From NCBI GenBank assembly GCA_905250025.1, contig CAJNOJ010000070.1, positions 87,186 through 151,185 on the forward strand: DNA of 64,000 bases, given 5' to 3'. Below are positions 12,354-27,650 of the stretch, in pieces. This stretch comes from Adineta ricciae (lineage: Eukaryota; Rotifera; Eurotatoria; Adinetida; Adinetidae). The position numbers and the translations under genes were made by a program. Numbering within the stretch: position 1 is the first letter of the stretch; each line of letters starts with the position of its first letter. Under the pieces are notes generated by a model. The model was not told the origin of the DNA. It saw only the letters and a list, made by a program, of their open reading frames with translations, and did not search any database.

Positions 12354-13786
12354 CTAAAATATATTCTGAAGACAGTCGTTAATAAGCAGATTATTTTGAT
12401 CGAACTCTTGACGTTTCTTTTGAAACAGATTCCAATGGGGATAGAGGCGAACGAAATCTTCTCGTTTCAATGGATGCTCCTTTGCCCAATGTGGTCTGCC
12501 ATTGTGTTTAAGACAAATTTTTTCAAATGCTTGAAAAAATGCTCGATGAAGAGAATGGTCGACTCCATACGGTCGATAGGCAACTGTATTAATCCAGCAT
12601 GTTTGTCGGCCATAGGCGGGTGATAAAAAGGATAAATCTTCAGCTTTACTAAAACGTATTTCAATTGGAAAATGAACACTTCGATGAACTTCCATGGATT
12701 GTTGTAATTCGGTTAGACAGGAAACGGCTTGATCTAAGGGTACCGCCCATTCGCTGGCATATTGACGAAATAAACAATCGAAATTGAATAATTTGTCACA
12801 ACGATCGATTTTGTGTTGGGATTTGCCGTCGAGTTTGGCGTAGAATGTATTAATCGGTCGAACTAAACTTGGCATGTATAGTGAAAGGTAGAATAAGAAT
12901 TCGCAAAAATGGTGACCTAGATAGACGATAGAATGAAAAAGTGTTTAGGATCGTTATTAGAAACATACCAATTAATGAATATCTAAACCAGGCAAATATT
13001 CGTGAAAAGATTGAAGTCTTGTGTGAAATCGGTTGTGGATTAATTCGAGTCAAATGATAAGCAACACCGGAGTTGGTATGCGGATACCACATATAACGAA
13101 AATGGTCTGATGAGGAATAATGACTGGGCAATGTGTTTAATAAACTATGAAATCCTAACGAATATTGATTTAATTCCATGTAAAACAATGGACAAACTTG
13201 TAAACGTACACTAACAATTATCCCAAATGTTCCCAAAGCGCATGTCAAACAACGAAATAAGTCTTCGTCATCTTCTAAGCGATATTCCTGTAAATCTCCA
13301 TTTAATTTCATTAGAGTTATAGACCGGACATACGAGGAAATGGAACCATACTGAATGCCTAGAAACAAAAGAAAAGAAGACGTCTTTTGTTTCCAAGGAC
13401 AAAAGAGGGATGTCACCTGATCCATGCGTAGCTGTCGAAATAACACCGGCTAGTGTCAAGTAATTCACAGAACCTTGAACCGGTAAGCAAAGATTATGTT
13501 GCGGAAGAGTTTCATTCAATGTGCGTATGAGTACTCCACTTTCACAATGAATTTGCATATCTTTTTCATTGATTTCAAGAATATTATCGAAGTATTTCAT
13601 TGATATCAAAACCTCGTTGGACATAGCTAGCGATGATGGAGAGTGTGCACAACCGATAACACGAACTTTCGATTTAGTTTGGTTGATCTCAGCCAAGAGA
13701 CTTCGAAGAGAATCAATTGATTTCGGTTCTGCATAGAGACGAGGTCGGCAATGGAATGTTCGAGCCCAATTCCAGTATTCAGTCAT
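12354..13786 (-). CDS. L-gulonolactone oxidase / D-arabinono-lactone oxidase-type flavoenzyme
   Basis: FAD-linked aldonolactone oxidase; in animals this performs the last step of vitamin C synthesis. N-terminal FAD-binding PCMH domain: RVIGCAHSPSSLAMS contains the His that holds FAD covalently in GULO, followed by VNYLTLAGVISTATHGSG. The C-terminal ALO domain ends with the hallmark NGRPHWAK followed by LYPHWNLF. Three exons with short introns (near 13360-13417 and 12918-12970), and the reading frame is preserved across them. Start is ATG at 13786. Summed exons give roughly 430-440 residues, close to animal GULO (about 440). A hydrophobic stretch in the middle resembles the membrane-associated part of GULO. 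The exact sugar lactone cannot be told from sequence. Confidence 0.92.
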
Positions 13787-14341
13787 ATTGTTTCTATTAG
13801 TCTCAGTACTATTATCTTATTCGAAAACAACGGATTAAGTATACTAAAAGATCGAGACCTTTTGGTTTTCGCTACTATCCACAGCACGTGGCAATATGTT
13901 CGACTTTTTAGAAAATTCTTTAATTGATCCGAACAAAAACTTCATTTTCACTTTTTCTATATTTATCTACGAATAAATTCATTGATCGAGTCAAAATCAA
14001 TTGTGTCGATAGATGGCAGTAGTGTGTATTCACAAATACAGATCTTTTTTTTATTTAAAAAACGTGTTTGAATTTACATTTGGAACACATGTTTGATGAC
14101 AGACGCTCTAAACGTTTGTCCAAGTCTTCAAGTGTTTTATTCAATTTGAATAGATCTTCTCGACTTTCCAATAGTTTTGACCAAATACACGAAGTTATTT
14201 CTGAATCTGAAGAAAAAAGTCAAACGAGCTTGTTTGTAATTAAAAAAAGATCAAAACGAACTCGTTGATATTGACGAATAGCAACTCTTTTTCGAATCCT
14301 CGTTGATTGATTTATCGTCTTTCTAAACAAATCGAAACCGA
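13787..14341. other. Spacer upstream of the lactone oxidase
   Basis: Probable promoter region of the oxidase gene. It contains a plus-strand open frame (ATG at 14089, about 59 residues, Ser/Arg-rich) that I do not accept as a gene. Nothing else is seen. Confidence 0.3.
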
Positions 14342-14754
14342 TTATATTGAATTCTGAAAATTGATCACACAGACTAAATATTCATGTGCAGGAATCGGCG
14401 GATATTTTTCGGTTAATTCAGCTAAGCATTTACTAAAACGTTGTTGATGTTTTCGACGACGACTTCGATGTCGAGCGTTGTCAGGAGCTTTGATATGTTC
14501 AGCTAAATCTCAGAAAATTCAAATGAATAAGTCGCCGATGTGACGGTTTTCATACCATTGTTATTCACATTAATCGGAATTGTTTGCGTTGACGATTGTG
14601 TCACGTTCACCGTATTGAGAATGATGGGTATTCGAATATGTGGGTCAACCGCCAGGTAACTGCTTCGATTTTTACTTCGGTGCAGGCTTAAGCTTCGAAA
14701 ACGGCTTCCGAGAATATTCAAAAGATCAGTTTTCTTTTTCGACCAATCCATCAT
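14342..14754 (-). CDS. Small basic protein of unknown function (two exons)
   Basis: Not recognised. Exon 1 starts with a double ATG at 14754 and encodes a Lys/Arg/Ser-rich N-terminus (MMDWSKKKTDLLNILGSRFR) and a Thr/Asn-rich stretch. A GTATGA...TTTAG intron of about 54 bases (14503-14556) joins in phase to exon 2 (from 14502), which has RHRSRRRKHQQRFSKCLAEL and ends INFQNSI. The result is about 119 residues without signal peptide or membrane segment. Reading through the intron would stop almost at once, which supports the splice. The basic cluster might bind nucleic acid or phosphoinositides; that is only a guess. Confidence 0.5.
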
Positions 14755-15295
14755 TCAACTTAATGAAATAGAGCGCCTTTCTTTCGTATACTTCTCTCAT
14801 CAAGAACACGAGATGAGTTTCATTTGAACAGGATAGGTTTACAGACTATCGGTATATTATGCATTGGTCGAATTCTGCACTTACATTTGCACGCGTCGCT
14901 GCTTCAGTTAGGTTAAAATAACAGAATGGCTTTTAAAGAAAATTATTATTAGCTGAGATGTCAGCGTTGACACTTGAAAACAAAAGAGAGATCACTAGTT
15001 TTCATGATTTCTTTCTCTTAATCGAATTCGAGTATTACGTTTCAGTACGAAAGCAGAGAAAAAAAAACGCCCTTTTCAGGTTTGAATATGCACGCGAAGA
15101 TGGAACAAGATGTGTTGTTTGCTAATCTTCGTCATCTCTTCGATATAAATTCGTTTTTATTTTCGAAAGAAAAGAACATGCAGAACAATTACTTGAAATA
15201 GATGCTCAATTAGCTTTCTCGTATATATTCTTTATCTTTTCTATAAACAAATACGAAGCAAGTAGAAACAGAAATGAAACTGAATTATGAAATAA
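14755..15295. other. Spacer between the small basic gene and B9D1
   Basis: About 540 AT-rich bases with no ORF of note on either strand. It contains the small gene's upstream region and the 3' flank of B9D1. Confidence 0.3.
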
Positions 15296-16210
15296 CTATG
15301 AATAGTGATTATCTGCCTGAGCACTGTCTGTATTTTCAGATTGTTTTGAACCAGTCGGCAATGCATGTTTCGATTGAATTCGATATCCTAAGGCATCCAT
15401 ATCTTTAGTCACAACATTGAAGACAACTTGAACATAGCCATGTGATCGAACACGTGTCACTAGAATCGAAAAGAAAAGAACCTGCTATCGCTCCGAACGA
15501 CGAGGCCAATCGTCACAATGTTGACTCATACTTTCTCTGCCTGCATTGAAAGCGACTACTTTTGGATCGACGAATTCCGGTCGACGACCCATGATCCACC
15601 CTAAGAATTGCTGAAATCGAGAGGATGAACGTGGTGTAAACAATGGGATGCGAACACGATGTCTATGGACATAAATTATTTAAAAACAAAACAATTCAAG
15701 CAGAGAACATTCATCTACCGTCCCGGGTTAATTGGAATGTGTGTTGTTCCATAACCTCGAACAACATCATTGCCAAATGTATCGAGGCCATAGCCACTAA
15801 GTACTAACTGTGGCCCTGAAATAGACTAAGTATGAGAGAATGAATGATTGATGTGCGGCTACGTACATCCAAAAGGATTAGTTGCTCGAAATGTAACTTC
15901 TAACGGAAAATTAAAAACGATCTTAGATCCAACTTGAACACTCTTATGAGCGATTTGTGTTGTTCCTTCATCAAGACCCTAGACAGATAAAACTTTTTTG
16001 CTGAAAAGTGATGTCTTTATGCAGGCACTTACAGAACATATCTCCCAATCTTTTCCAATTACATAGGAAAATCGAAGATAAAGCTCGTCGTAATCATTAA
16101 CCTATTTCAAATGATAATAGATTGAAAATATTGCAAACATTTTTTCATACTTCCGCATTTTCAATAGATCCATTGATAAAAACGAGGAAACTTGTTGGTT
16201 TCGTGCTCAT
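15296..16210 (-). CDS. B9D1: B9 domain-containing protein 1
   Basis: Ciliary transition-zone protein of the MKS/B9 complex. Six or seven short exons splice into a complete B9 domain: [66 protein letters not shown], then [19 protein letters not shown] and [20 protein letters not shown] near the C-terminus. These match animal B9D1 almost motif by motif. Start is ATG at 16210 ([15 protein letters not shown]) and stop is TAG at 15296-15298. Length about 200 residues, as expected for the family. Introns are 40-60 bases. Only the last intron, between the GRE exon and the VTRV exon, is uncertain at base level. Confidence 0.95.
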
Positions 16211-16718
16211 TTTCAATTCACTTGAACAATAGAATAAGGAATAATCTCAACATGACCGTCAGTCATCGTCAGGAGACAACCTCTATCAATTGAAATCTCT
16301 CAACAGCAAGAATTCATCGATTGATCATTAGCGACATCTGTGTCGGAAAGAATTTCCAGGATGAAATGTTCAAGTTTTTCTTTGCGAAAGAATATTCAAG
16401 ACGATCTAGTCTTTCTTTTCAGTCGAGTATCGTATTTTCTTCGATGAGAATTGTCTATGAACGTAGAAAGCCTGTTCAAAGAGGTAAATATTGCATTAGA
16501 AAAAGTAAATAGTAAGAAACGAAAATAAAATGCGACGAAAAATTACTTAAAAGAAACCGTATTAAGAAAAATGAAAAAAAAATGCGAGTAGAAAATGAAT
16601 TGTTGCGTCTATTACTTTTTCTTTTCGTATCGCACTGCTACAACTGATCAAATAGATGATCACGAGAAAAATTCATCTATAAATCTATAAAAAAAAAAAG
16701 AACAACAAACAATCCAAC
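16211..16718. promoter_or_regulatory. Divergent spacer between B9D1 and the DYRK kinase
   Basis: Head-to-head spacer of about 500 bases. No coding exon is supported and no canonical X-box is seen upstream of B9D1. An A-run at about 16687-16699 precedes the kinase ATG. Confidence 0.35.
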
Positions 16719-19766
<3,048 letters not shown>

Positions 19767-20176
19767 ATCAATCGGTGATTTAAATTTGCTCAAAAGACAA
19801 CATATTTCGCGGGCCTCTCTCTCTCTCCCTTTGTACAGACCGACAACGAAGATCTTTTGTTATTTCATTTCTTTTCTTTTCTTCATTTACTTGATTATTT
19901 ATAAAGAGCATTTTTCGGTTCATATCAACTCTAATGTCCTCTAAATCGAATGAATTTGCACAATAGTAGACAACAAATGATTACAAACTTCGAAGTGTCA
20001 TTGATAAATGAATGTTCGCTATTTGTTCTTTGACAAGCATCGAATGTTGATCTTCCATTAGAGATAGATCAATATTTGGTTTGACAAAAAAAAAAAGAAA
20101 TTATCATTTTTATTTAAAGAATATACAACAGTCGTCGTTGATGAACTAATAGGATATACACATAGACACGAAGAGA
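19767..20176. other. Spacer between the DYRK gene and the LCCL-lectin gene
   Basis: About 410 bases with T- and A-runs and no credible ORF. It is the 3' flank of the kinase gene and the promoter side of the next gene. Confidence 0.3.
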
Positions 20177-23100
20177 ATGTACATTAGTTGTTATCTACAA
20201 GTTCTTTTATGGAATTTTTGTTTTATTGTTCAAGGTCTAGTTTTCACTTGACAACATAGGAAGATTCCCATTATCTTTTATAGGCCAATTTTATTTACCC
20301 GACGCATGTTTTACAACATTCAGTAATGCATCTTTAGTTCTCAATCCTTCAGACATAAATACAAAGTAAAACATGGATAATTTTTTATATTTCTATTTGT
20401 ATGAGTATTCCATCTAGTGTTTTTACTTGCCCGTCATCCTGTTACACAATACGCTATCTATCCAATCAACAAGACTACCCGATCTATGGCAATGAAACTT
20501 ACTCCGGAGTAAGTTGATTCACACGGAATCGTTTTCGATATCTACCTTTAAATTCGAAGAATTCATTGATATGCAAAGCGGCATATCATGACGGTCGTAT
20601 TATGCCGTGGAATGGAACATATTCGACAGTATCCGTTCAAAATAATCTAGTACAATCGTCTACATTTAGCAATAGTTTAAGAAACGGGATCCTTTCAGGC
20701 AAATCATTTGGTACAAACTATTATGTGTACAGATTTCTTAACAATCGTGTTAATGGTTGGAATAACCTGTTTTTGTCCACATAGAAATTGCGTGTTTTCG
20801 TTTGATTAGAAACTTCCATACCTGATATAGCTATTGAACATCGACAGTATCTGTATTCTCAAGAACAGCCTTCGAGCATAACATGTCGAAGCAAGACGGA
20901 TCTATATCCGATTCGTCCGGTTGAAATCGATCAAGGATGTATGAGAAGATTTATTAAAATTTTGTTATAAAAATTTTCTTTTGCAAGGGAAACATTGGAC
21001 GGGAAATCGTTTAAAATATTTCACATTTCCTCACAATTACACACGCGAACAATCGTTAGCGTTTTGTTCGAACAATAATGCAACACTAATGTATTGGGCA
21101 AATTCAACAGAACAGACAATACTCCAAAGTAACAGAGAGACTTCTCGTAAAATACATTCAACTAATTATTCTTTTCATATAGATCTTCTTACGACAACAA
21201 TTTACGACTTATTTCGATATCAACGGCGAATCATGGGTTCAAATCTCCTAACATTTTTCATTGGTTTGAAACAAATCAATCAAATTAAACAATGGGAATC
21301 AAATGTAAAATTATCTTCACATTATTTAACCTTGTCCTGGTTTTCAATATCTTTTCTAGGCTATTCCGTTTAATCAATCCCTACAACTAAATCTGAGTTC
21401 AATAACAATAGATGGAGATTATTGTACTGTAATTCAATCGAATGGTGTTGATCCTCAGTCAATACAAATATTAAGTGTTCGTTGCAATGATACAACTATC
21501 ATGGGATATCCACTTTGTCGACTTTTGCGTAAGATGTTTAATAAAAAATATTCGTACTTGAATCGCACGATTTAATTTGTTGATTAGCATCGATTAACAC
21601 TAAAACAAGTGATTTTATTTATCGACTTGAAACAGACACATCATCAAAAGACCTAAGTGGTGTCATTGACTTTTGTGCTGAATTAGGTGGTTATCCAATA
21701 TACGCGAATAATGCTTACGAATGGCAATTAGTTCAAGGTATTGCGTCGATAAGTTTTCTTACTAAATCAAGATTATAGGAACTTTATGTCTTTCTAGAAA
21801 TCATGCTAGGAGATTCAAGTTTTATTGGTACTTATGCCTATACCGGCTTAATATCACCAACAAAGCAAGTGACTAATGCATATTGGATGCCAATGAATAC
21901 TTCAGTATGAGTTAATTCATCGAGATTAACTTTTTCCAATTGTAATCATTCACATTTTAGTACAATAGTACGTTGGACTATGTTTGGTTTGCGTCATTTC
22001 GTGGCACGGACCGAACAGGATATCATCTATCAAGAGCGAGTGATGAATCTTACTATGGTCTTTACGATATCAATCCATTTACAGTTTTAAGCACACTTCG
22101 GTTTTGTCGGAAAGGTGATATTCGCTCATTGATAGCAGACTCGCCGTGTGATTATAAAGCATGTGTGTCCAAGTGTCAGAATATAAGTCTGCCGAATCAC
22201 AGTGATGATGCTCGATTTGGTCTTTATGCGTGTATACCACAAAATAGCTTAGTTGGCATTGTTTATACGCAGTCGTTTCCAGTTCAAGGCGATTTCATAC
22301 GACCAAATCTTCCGATGGATTATAGTGTTGCTCTTCGTCGTCCTTTTAATCAATCAGTAGCATTAAGTTTCACACTAGCAAATACAAGTCTTAGTTCGTC
22401 TTGCTTTGAATACATGAATTTCGATCGGACATTATACGAAACGATTGCATTGTCATGTAGTTTATCTAATACAAATAATCTAACAATGAATGGCATTAAT
22501 CTCAGACAAAATCTCAATACTTTAGTTACTGTAGCATTTAACGATAGACGAATGTCAGGACATCACACCAGATTTATTGATTATCAGCTTTGTAAATCAG
22601 AAAAAAAAAGAAAACGAAATCCATTGAAATCTCTCCTTCTCTGTTATTTAGATGATAATCGATGTCGCTCACAAGGAATATATCATCCGTATGTTAACCA
22701 GTGTATCTGCGCACCAGGATTCTATGGAGATCAATGTCAGTATAGTAAGTAGAGCATGTCTTTAATGAGAGAGAGAGAGAACACGAAATATCCGTTTGTT
22801 CTTCATTTTAAAAGATTGTCCAGCAGGTTATTATGGTCAAACATGTGATTTCAATTGTAAAGGTGATGATGATTATTGTAAAGGACTATCGATTTGTTTA
22901 CCTGATCCATACGGATGCTCATGTTATACGGGGTGGTATGGAACGTATTGTAATATAAGTAAGAAAATCACTCGAAATTTGTAACTAATTATATAAATTG
23001 GCGCTTTTTCTTATGAATTTAAGGTTGTCCAAGTAATCTATATGGACCTGGTTGTTCGTATCAATGTTCATGTTCAAATTGTGATCGATTTACTGGTCAA

Positions 23101-24096
23101 TGTAATTGTACTGGCACCGAATGTTATCAAGGTAAATACCTGCTCAATCTAATTCTAGACTACAATTGCATTAGAATAGAGTTATGCTAATCATATTACA
23201 TAGATAAATTCTCATGGGTTTCACTTTCTTTCTATTCAGTGACGTAATATAAACAATTTTTGTTAATAAGAAAAAAAGAACAGAAAACCCTAGACGAAGA
23301 AGATTGTTCGTTAGTATAATTATTACGGTGTGTCAATGAAATCTTGGTAAAGCATTTGAAAATCTACTGTAACTCATTGAACTACATCGAGAAAGAAATT
23401 ACATATCTGTTTCTGATAACTTGTCAAACACATGTTGCAACTTTTCTGAGCAGCAGATATGGATACACAAGTGTCAGTGCTTAGCCGGTCTCTTGAAACT
23501 AATAGAATATGCTTATTATTAACTAAGATTTTGAATAGTTCTACGATTATGTGCATTGATCTGTGTAAAATAGCAAAACAAAAGATTCACATTCATTTAC
23601 AATAACGAACAAACCATAAGGATCAAGTCAGGTACGAGATGAATGTAACAGCATGCTAGTTTCGCTATATTCAAATTAGAAATTTTCACCCGTATGTTCT
23701 CGTTATTTAATCATCTGAATGTTTATATTACACTTTCGTTGTTTTCCATCTTACAATAAACGATTTGGAAAGGAAATGTAGTTTCGAAAGAAAAATTATT
23801 TTTTTATTTTCTAAAATAAATTATAGTCAGATCTATATACGTATAAAAAAAAGTGATCGTTTCACAATATTTCAGGTATCTATACGCGAAAAGAATTACA
23901 ATTAAAATGTTCATCATCCTCACCATCAATATCGACAAACTTGGCATTAATAATTATTCTTCCCATTCTTGGTGTCATAATTCTAATTACCATCATTGCT
24001 GTGATATTGTATTGTAAAATTCTACGTTCAAAAGTCGACACCACTCCTCGCAGTGTATCTTATCCAACTAATACAATTAATGACGAACATCTATGA
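20177..24096 (+). CDS. Single-pass membrane protein with LCCL, C-type-lectin-like and EGF-like modules
   Basis: Exon 1 (ATG at 20177) encodes a signal peptide, [19 protein letters not shown]. Next is an LCCL-type module: [15 protein letters not shown], then [18 protein letters not shown] and [11 protein letters not shown]-type-lectin-like segment follows ([24 protein letters not shown], ending GYPLCRLL), then a second similar segment with [18 protein letters not shown] and many N-glycosylation sites. Three EGF-like repeats come next, such as [26 protein letters not shown] and [12 protein letters not shown] (scavenger/Tie type). It ends with a membrane helix ([23 protein letters not shown]) and a short tail ending NDEHL. 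About 14 short exons; one late intron (23132-23874) is about 740 bases, long for this locus. Likely a cell-surface recognition or adhesion receptor. The overall architecture is not one I can name. Confidence 0.8.
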
Positions 24097-25140
24097 TATT
24101 TTCATCGATGTGATTCAAATGTTTGAAATGGCAAGGTGGCGAAATATCACTTTTTCGTATTAGACGTTTGGAAACGTGCGTTTTTAGTATTTTATCAGTA
24201 TAAAATTGATTTTGTTTCAAATATGAATAAAATCTTGTGAAAGCTTTTTCATCTGTCGGTTCGAATCGCAACATAATCGACGAATTATTCAGTGAATGAC
24301 GAAATGAAAGTGTCAAATTTGTTGGCTGAATCATATTCGATATTGATGTAATACGATCAGACCAGAGAATAAACCCGGTTTTTTCATCGACAATTATTAA
24401 ACGTAGTTCAGCTGATCGACGAGGATTCAACCCAGTATTGTATAACCAAAGTGGATAACCGCGATGAATCAATCTCCATTGTTCTAGTGAACAAACTTGA
24501 AAGTCAGTTAAAACGAATAAACGAACTAAACACGGAGCAACATAAACGTGTGAGCCAATCGATGAGTAGAGAGATTCAAGACGTTCGATAACCGCACTCT
24601 TATTTATTGGCAATGCTTTCTCGTCCGATACTTTCCCGTCGATTAATTCCGAGAAACGTCGTTGAAGTCGTTCGAGTTCCGAGCAATTCCATAGGTTATT
24701 TTCTTTTTCTACAGTTAATAGTGGCTTGACAATGCCAACTTGCTTTTTCTCACGTCGTTCGATTGAATTATATCCCATCGATGATTTCAAAGATAACACA
24801 TCATTTTTACTGTCATTCATATCAATATTACATGGGCCAGTGGATTGATCAGATAAACAATCATCTAGTAAAAGACGAAAGAAAAGTGCACGAGGCAAAG
24901 TTTAATCAGCAAAATATTTCATTTGAGTGAAAAAGACGGTTTATCATTTTTCGACTGATTGAACTTACTCATATGTTGATTTTGTCTCAAGCGAGGTGGT
25001 TGTTTTAATTGTTCTCTTCTCTTCAATGGTTCACTTTTCATATGTGTACTAAATCGACTCGCCGACGTCCAAATGATTTGCTTGCCATCGATCGATGTTG
25101 AATTATGTTTTGATGAAGGATTACTTCTTACCTCTTCCAT
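24077..25140 (-). CDS. Unknown protein with EVH1/PH-like region and C-terminal CRIB-like motif
   Basis: Two exons joined by a GTAAGT...ACTAG intron near 24864-24970. The ATG at 25140 gives MEEVRSNPSSKHNST; the frame is also open upstream but T-rich and hydrophobic, so I prefer this ATG. The N-terminus is basic and disordered. The centre has LYSSIGSHVYVAPCLVRLFVL, WRLIHRGYPLWLYNTG, AELRLIIVDEKTGFILWSD and IMLRFEPTDEKAFTRFYSYL: a beta-rich run closed by a helix, as in EVH1/PH folds. Near the end, ISPPCHFKHLNH fits the CRIB consensus I-S-x-P-x2-F-x-H-x2-H. I infer a Cdc42/Rac-type effector, in outline like WASP but without proline-rich or VCA parts. The last 20 bases overlap the coding end of the opposite gene. 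Confidence 0.7.
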
Positions 25141-27374
25141 ATATTTCAACAATCTCGAAGCAGAAAAAAAAATCAAGAGAAAAGAAATGATGTAATAGAA
25201 AAGTTTGCATGTTTGAAAAAAAAAGAAAACGAAGGACAGTGTCACTATTTGGGCACTTCTATAGAATTATTTCACGTTTTAAGAGTGTGGAGAAGCTGCT
25301 TTTCATCGTCCTTGTTCAATCACCAAATGTACGTATAAAGTGCGATACGCGAAAGAAATAGAGAGGAGAAGAGAAGAGAAAGAAGAAATGTGACGAAAAT
25401 GGCTCCTTCCGTTTTTTTTCCGTTTACACTCGTTCATGCCAGTTGTTAATCCTCTTCTAAGCAAACAAGTTCGGACGATTAAAGAATAAAATAGATCATT
25501 ATATAATCTTCTTGTCATTTCACTTTTAACTTGCCGCTTGTCAATTCTATTCACGCGTCTTTGCTTTACTAATTATCGTTTTACTTGTTTACATAGATCA
25601 AGAAAATAACATTATGTCAGTAAAACTTGATTTCCGAGTAAAATCGAATGAATACATGTGGAACTTGCCCAGAAGAGAGTAGATCTATCAAGTATTTGTG
25701 ATTAGTTAAACAAACAATCGAATATAATTGGTGATGGGAAAAAAAAAGACTTATTTGTTTAGTTAGTAATGATGTTCAAATGTATCGAAGAGAAGAAACG
25801 AGCATATGCTGACGATTATAATCTGCGTGACAGAACGATGATTATTTCTTTTCTATGCATGGCTATGTTATCTAATGTCAGTCTAGATTAAAAGGTCGTT
25901 TATCGAACAGTATAAACAGAATACGAAGAAATCAATTTGATCAGTATTGACCGATAAATGACACAATACATCTACTTACAATGTTCAAGGTCTAACAAGA
26001 GATGTCAACGGAGTGACTGACTCGTCGTTTGAGATTTTCTGTTCATTGTCATTTGATTAGGAAGAGAAAAGAAAGTTACTCTCATGGTTAAATGACGATC
26101 GAGCACAGAATATTATTTCGAGAACATGAAACGGAGAGAAGAGAAGTTGATGAAAGATTCTTTTTGATTCTCCTAGGAATAGATCAATTTTTATATTGTC
26201 AAGAATGTTTCTTCCTCATCGTTTTTTTTTCAATAATCGATCGATCGACACAGAGATAACAGCAAATGAAAGATTTTCTTGGAAATGAAATCTCTATTAA
26301 TTTGATTATCAATCGATGTAATAAGAGAAAGAACAACGGAGAAAGATCTTATCAGCGAATTTACAATATGATTTATTTCGGAGAGAATAACCTTCGACTG
26401 TCGGTTAACCATTAATGATACATTCTCGAGATAGAACAGTACTATTCAGGAGTACAATAAACGTACATTATCAATCTTATGTAATTAAATTTTTTCTTCT
26501 TTTCGACAATCTCGAATGAATATCATTGCACTGCTACGGTTCATCAGAAGACGAAGAAGAAACTTTTCCCTACAAAAATCGGTCACGTAGTTAATCTATA
26601 TCGTCAAGATTAATGAGTAATGATGAAGAAATAATAGCTTCGATTAATTCAATCAATACAATGCTATTTGACACTCGACTGGATACATTTTTTGTATACA
26701 TACAAACCTTGAAGTAAGTTCTGTCTGATAGCATGACAGCATGCTTTCTACTAACAGGAAGCAGTCCACTAATAATTGAGCTTACCAACAAGATTCAATT
26801 ACTATATCTTGAAAAATAGTTTCGTGTATCGTGTTCATCATTGAAAAGATCCTTGTTAATGAGAGAAATTCTATGAAGGATCAATATCTGGAAATCTCGA
26901 GGTCGAGAACAAGAATTCTGTTGCATGGAGTGAAAGGTAATGTGAAATACGCTGATACAAGGAAAAATCCTTGAAAAGTTTACTTTTACTAGTTCGAACT
27001 CCGATTGCAATCGCGTCAATGTCATCGTTGATTAAATTCTGAAGGACAAAACTCGATCACTTGTGAACATTTCTTAAGTTTGAACACAGTTCAATATAAA
27101 CTGAATCAGGCGAAAAATTCAAGATCAAATCGATGCGGCAGGCTCTTCTTTATTGAAGAACTATCCAAACAGCTTATTTTTCGACCTTGTTTACATTTCG
27201 AAGAGTATCGAGAGTCTAACTACGAAATTGAATACATTTTCTTCGTTGTTTTTTATCTTATCATTTGAATACAATAGAATAAATCCATTCAGATCGTTTC
27301 TTATTCATTCATTCAACATCGAAAGTAAGTGGTAAGAACATACAAATAACTATTTGTCTAGAATCATTTGTGCA
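25141..27374. other. Long spacer without recognised genes
   Basis: About 2.2 kb, the emptiest stretch in the first half of the window. Short open frames on both strands look random in composition. No tRNA box pairs, repeats or transposon ends are visible. Its 3' end carries the promoter of the first small secreted gene, with a possible 5'UTR intron (GTAAGTGG near 27326 to CTAG near 27361). Confidence 0.4.
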
Positions 27375-27650
27375 ATGTTACTCTCGCGTTTATTATTCTG
27401 TTTGGTGATCATTGGACTATTGTTGAGTTATTGTTGTGAAGCGCAACAAGAAATTCGTAAAGCTATGCGTGCTAAGACGGATCGGAAAATCAAAGAAGGT
27501 AAACGAAAGATTCAACGAGGACAACAAGCGGTGGAAACTGTCAAAAATCAAGCGCGACAACCATTTGATCGAGCTGGTACAAAGATCAATCGGAAATATG
27601 AAAATACCAGACGAAAAGTGCATCAAATCGAAAATGTTATCAAATCATAA
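27375..27650 (+). CDS. Small secreted basic helical protein, copy 1
   Basis: 91 residues, single exon. Signal peptide MLLSRLLFCLVIIGLLLSYC with cleavage likely near CEAQ. The mature chain of about 69 residues is Lys/Arg-rich, Cys-free and helix-prone, with Lys/Arg and apolar positions alternating (EGKRKIQRGQQAVETVKNQ, ENTRRKVHQIENVI). About 64 of 91 residues match copy 2 by hand count, with identical length, which fixes the ATG. A weak sequence match also extends into the 5' flank. Function unknown. A cationic, amphipathic secreted helix could be antimicrobial, protective or a structural matrix component; none of these is shown by the sequence. Confidence 0.85.
   Translation: MLLSRLLFCLVIIGLLLSYCCEAQQEIRKAMRAKTDRKIKEGKRKIQRGQQAVETVKNQARQPFDRAGTKINRKYENTRRKVHQIENVIKS

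Noticed and set aside
14089-14268. Plus-strand 59-codon Ser/Arg-rich frame between the lactone oxidase and the small basic gene
   Set aside because: Low-complexity composition, no splice partners, no recognisable motif, and it lies in a probable promoter.
21230-21250. tRNA-like B box (GGGTTCAAATC)
   Set aside because: Lies inside a coding exon of the lectin gene; no A box or cloverleaf can be formed around it.
25141-25245. N-terminal extension of the CRIB-like protein (hydrophobic, Phe-rich)
   Set aside because: Has the composition of T-rich 5' flank; a membrane anchor before a cytosolic effector layout is unlikely, though not excluded.
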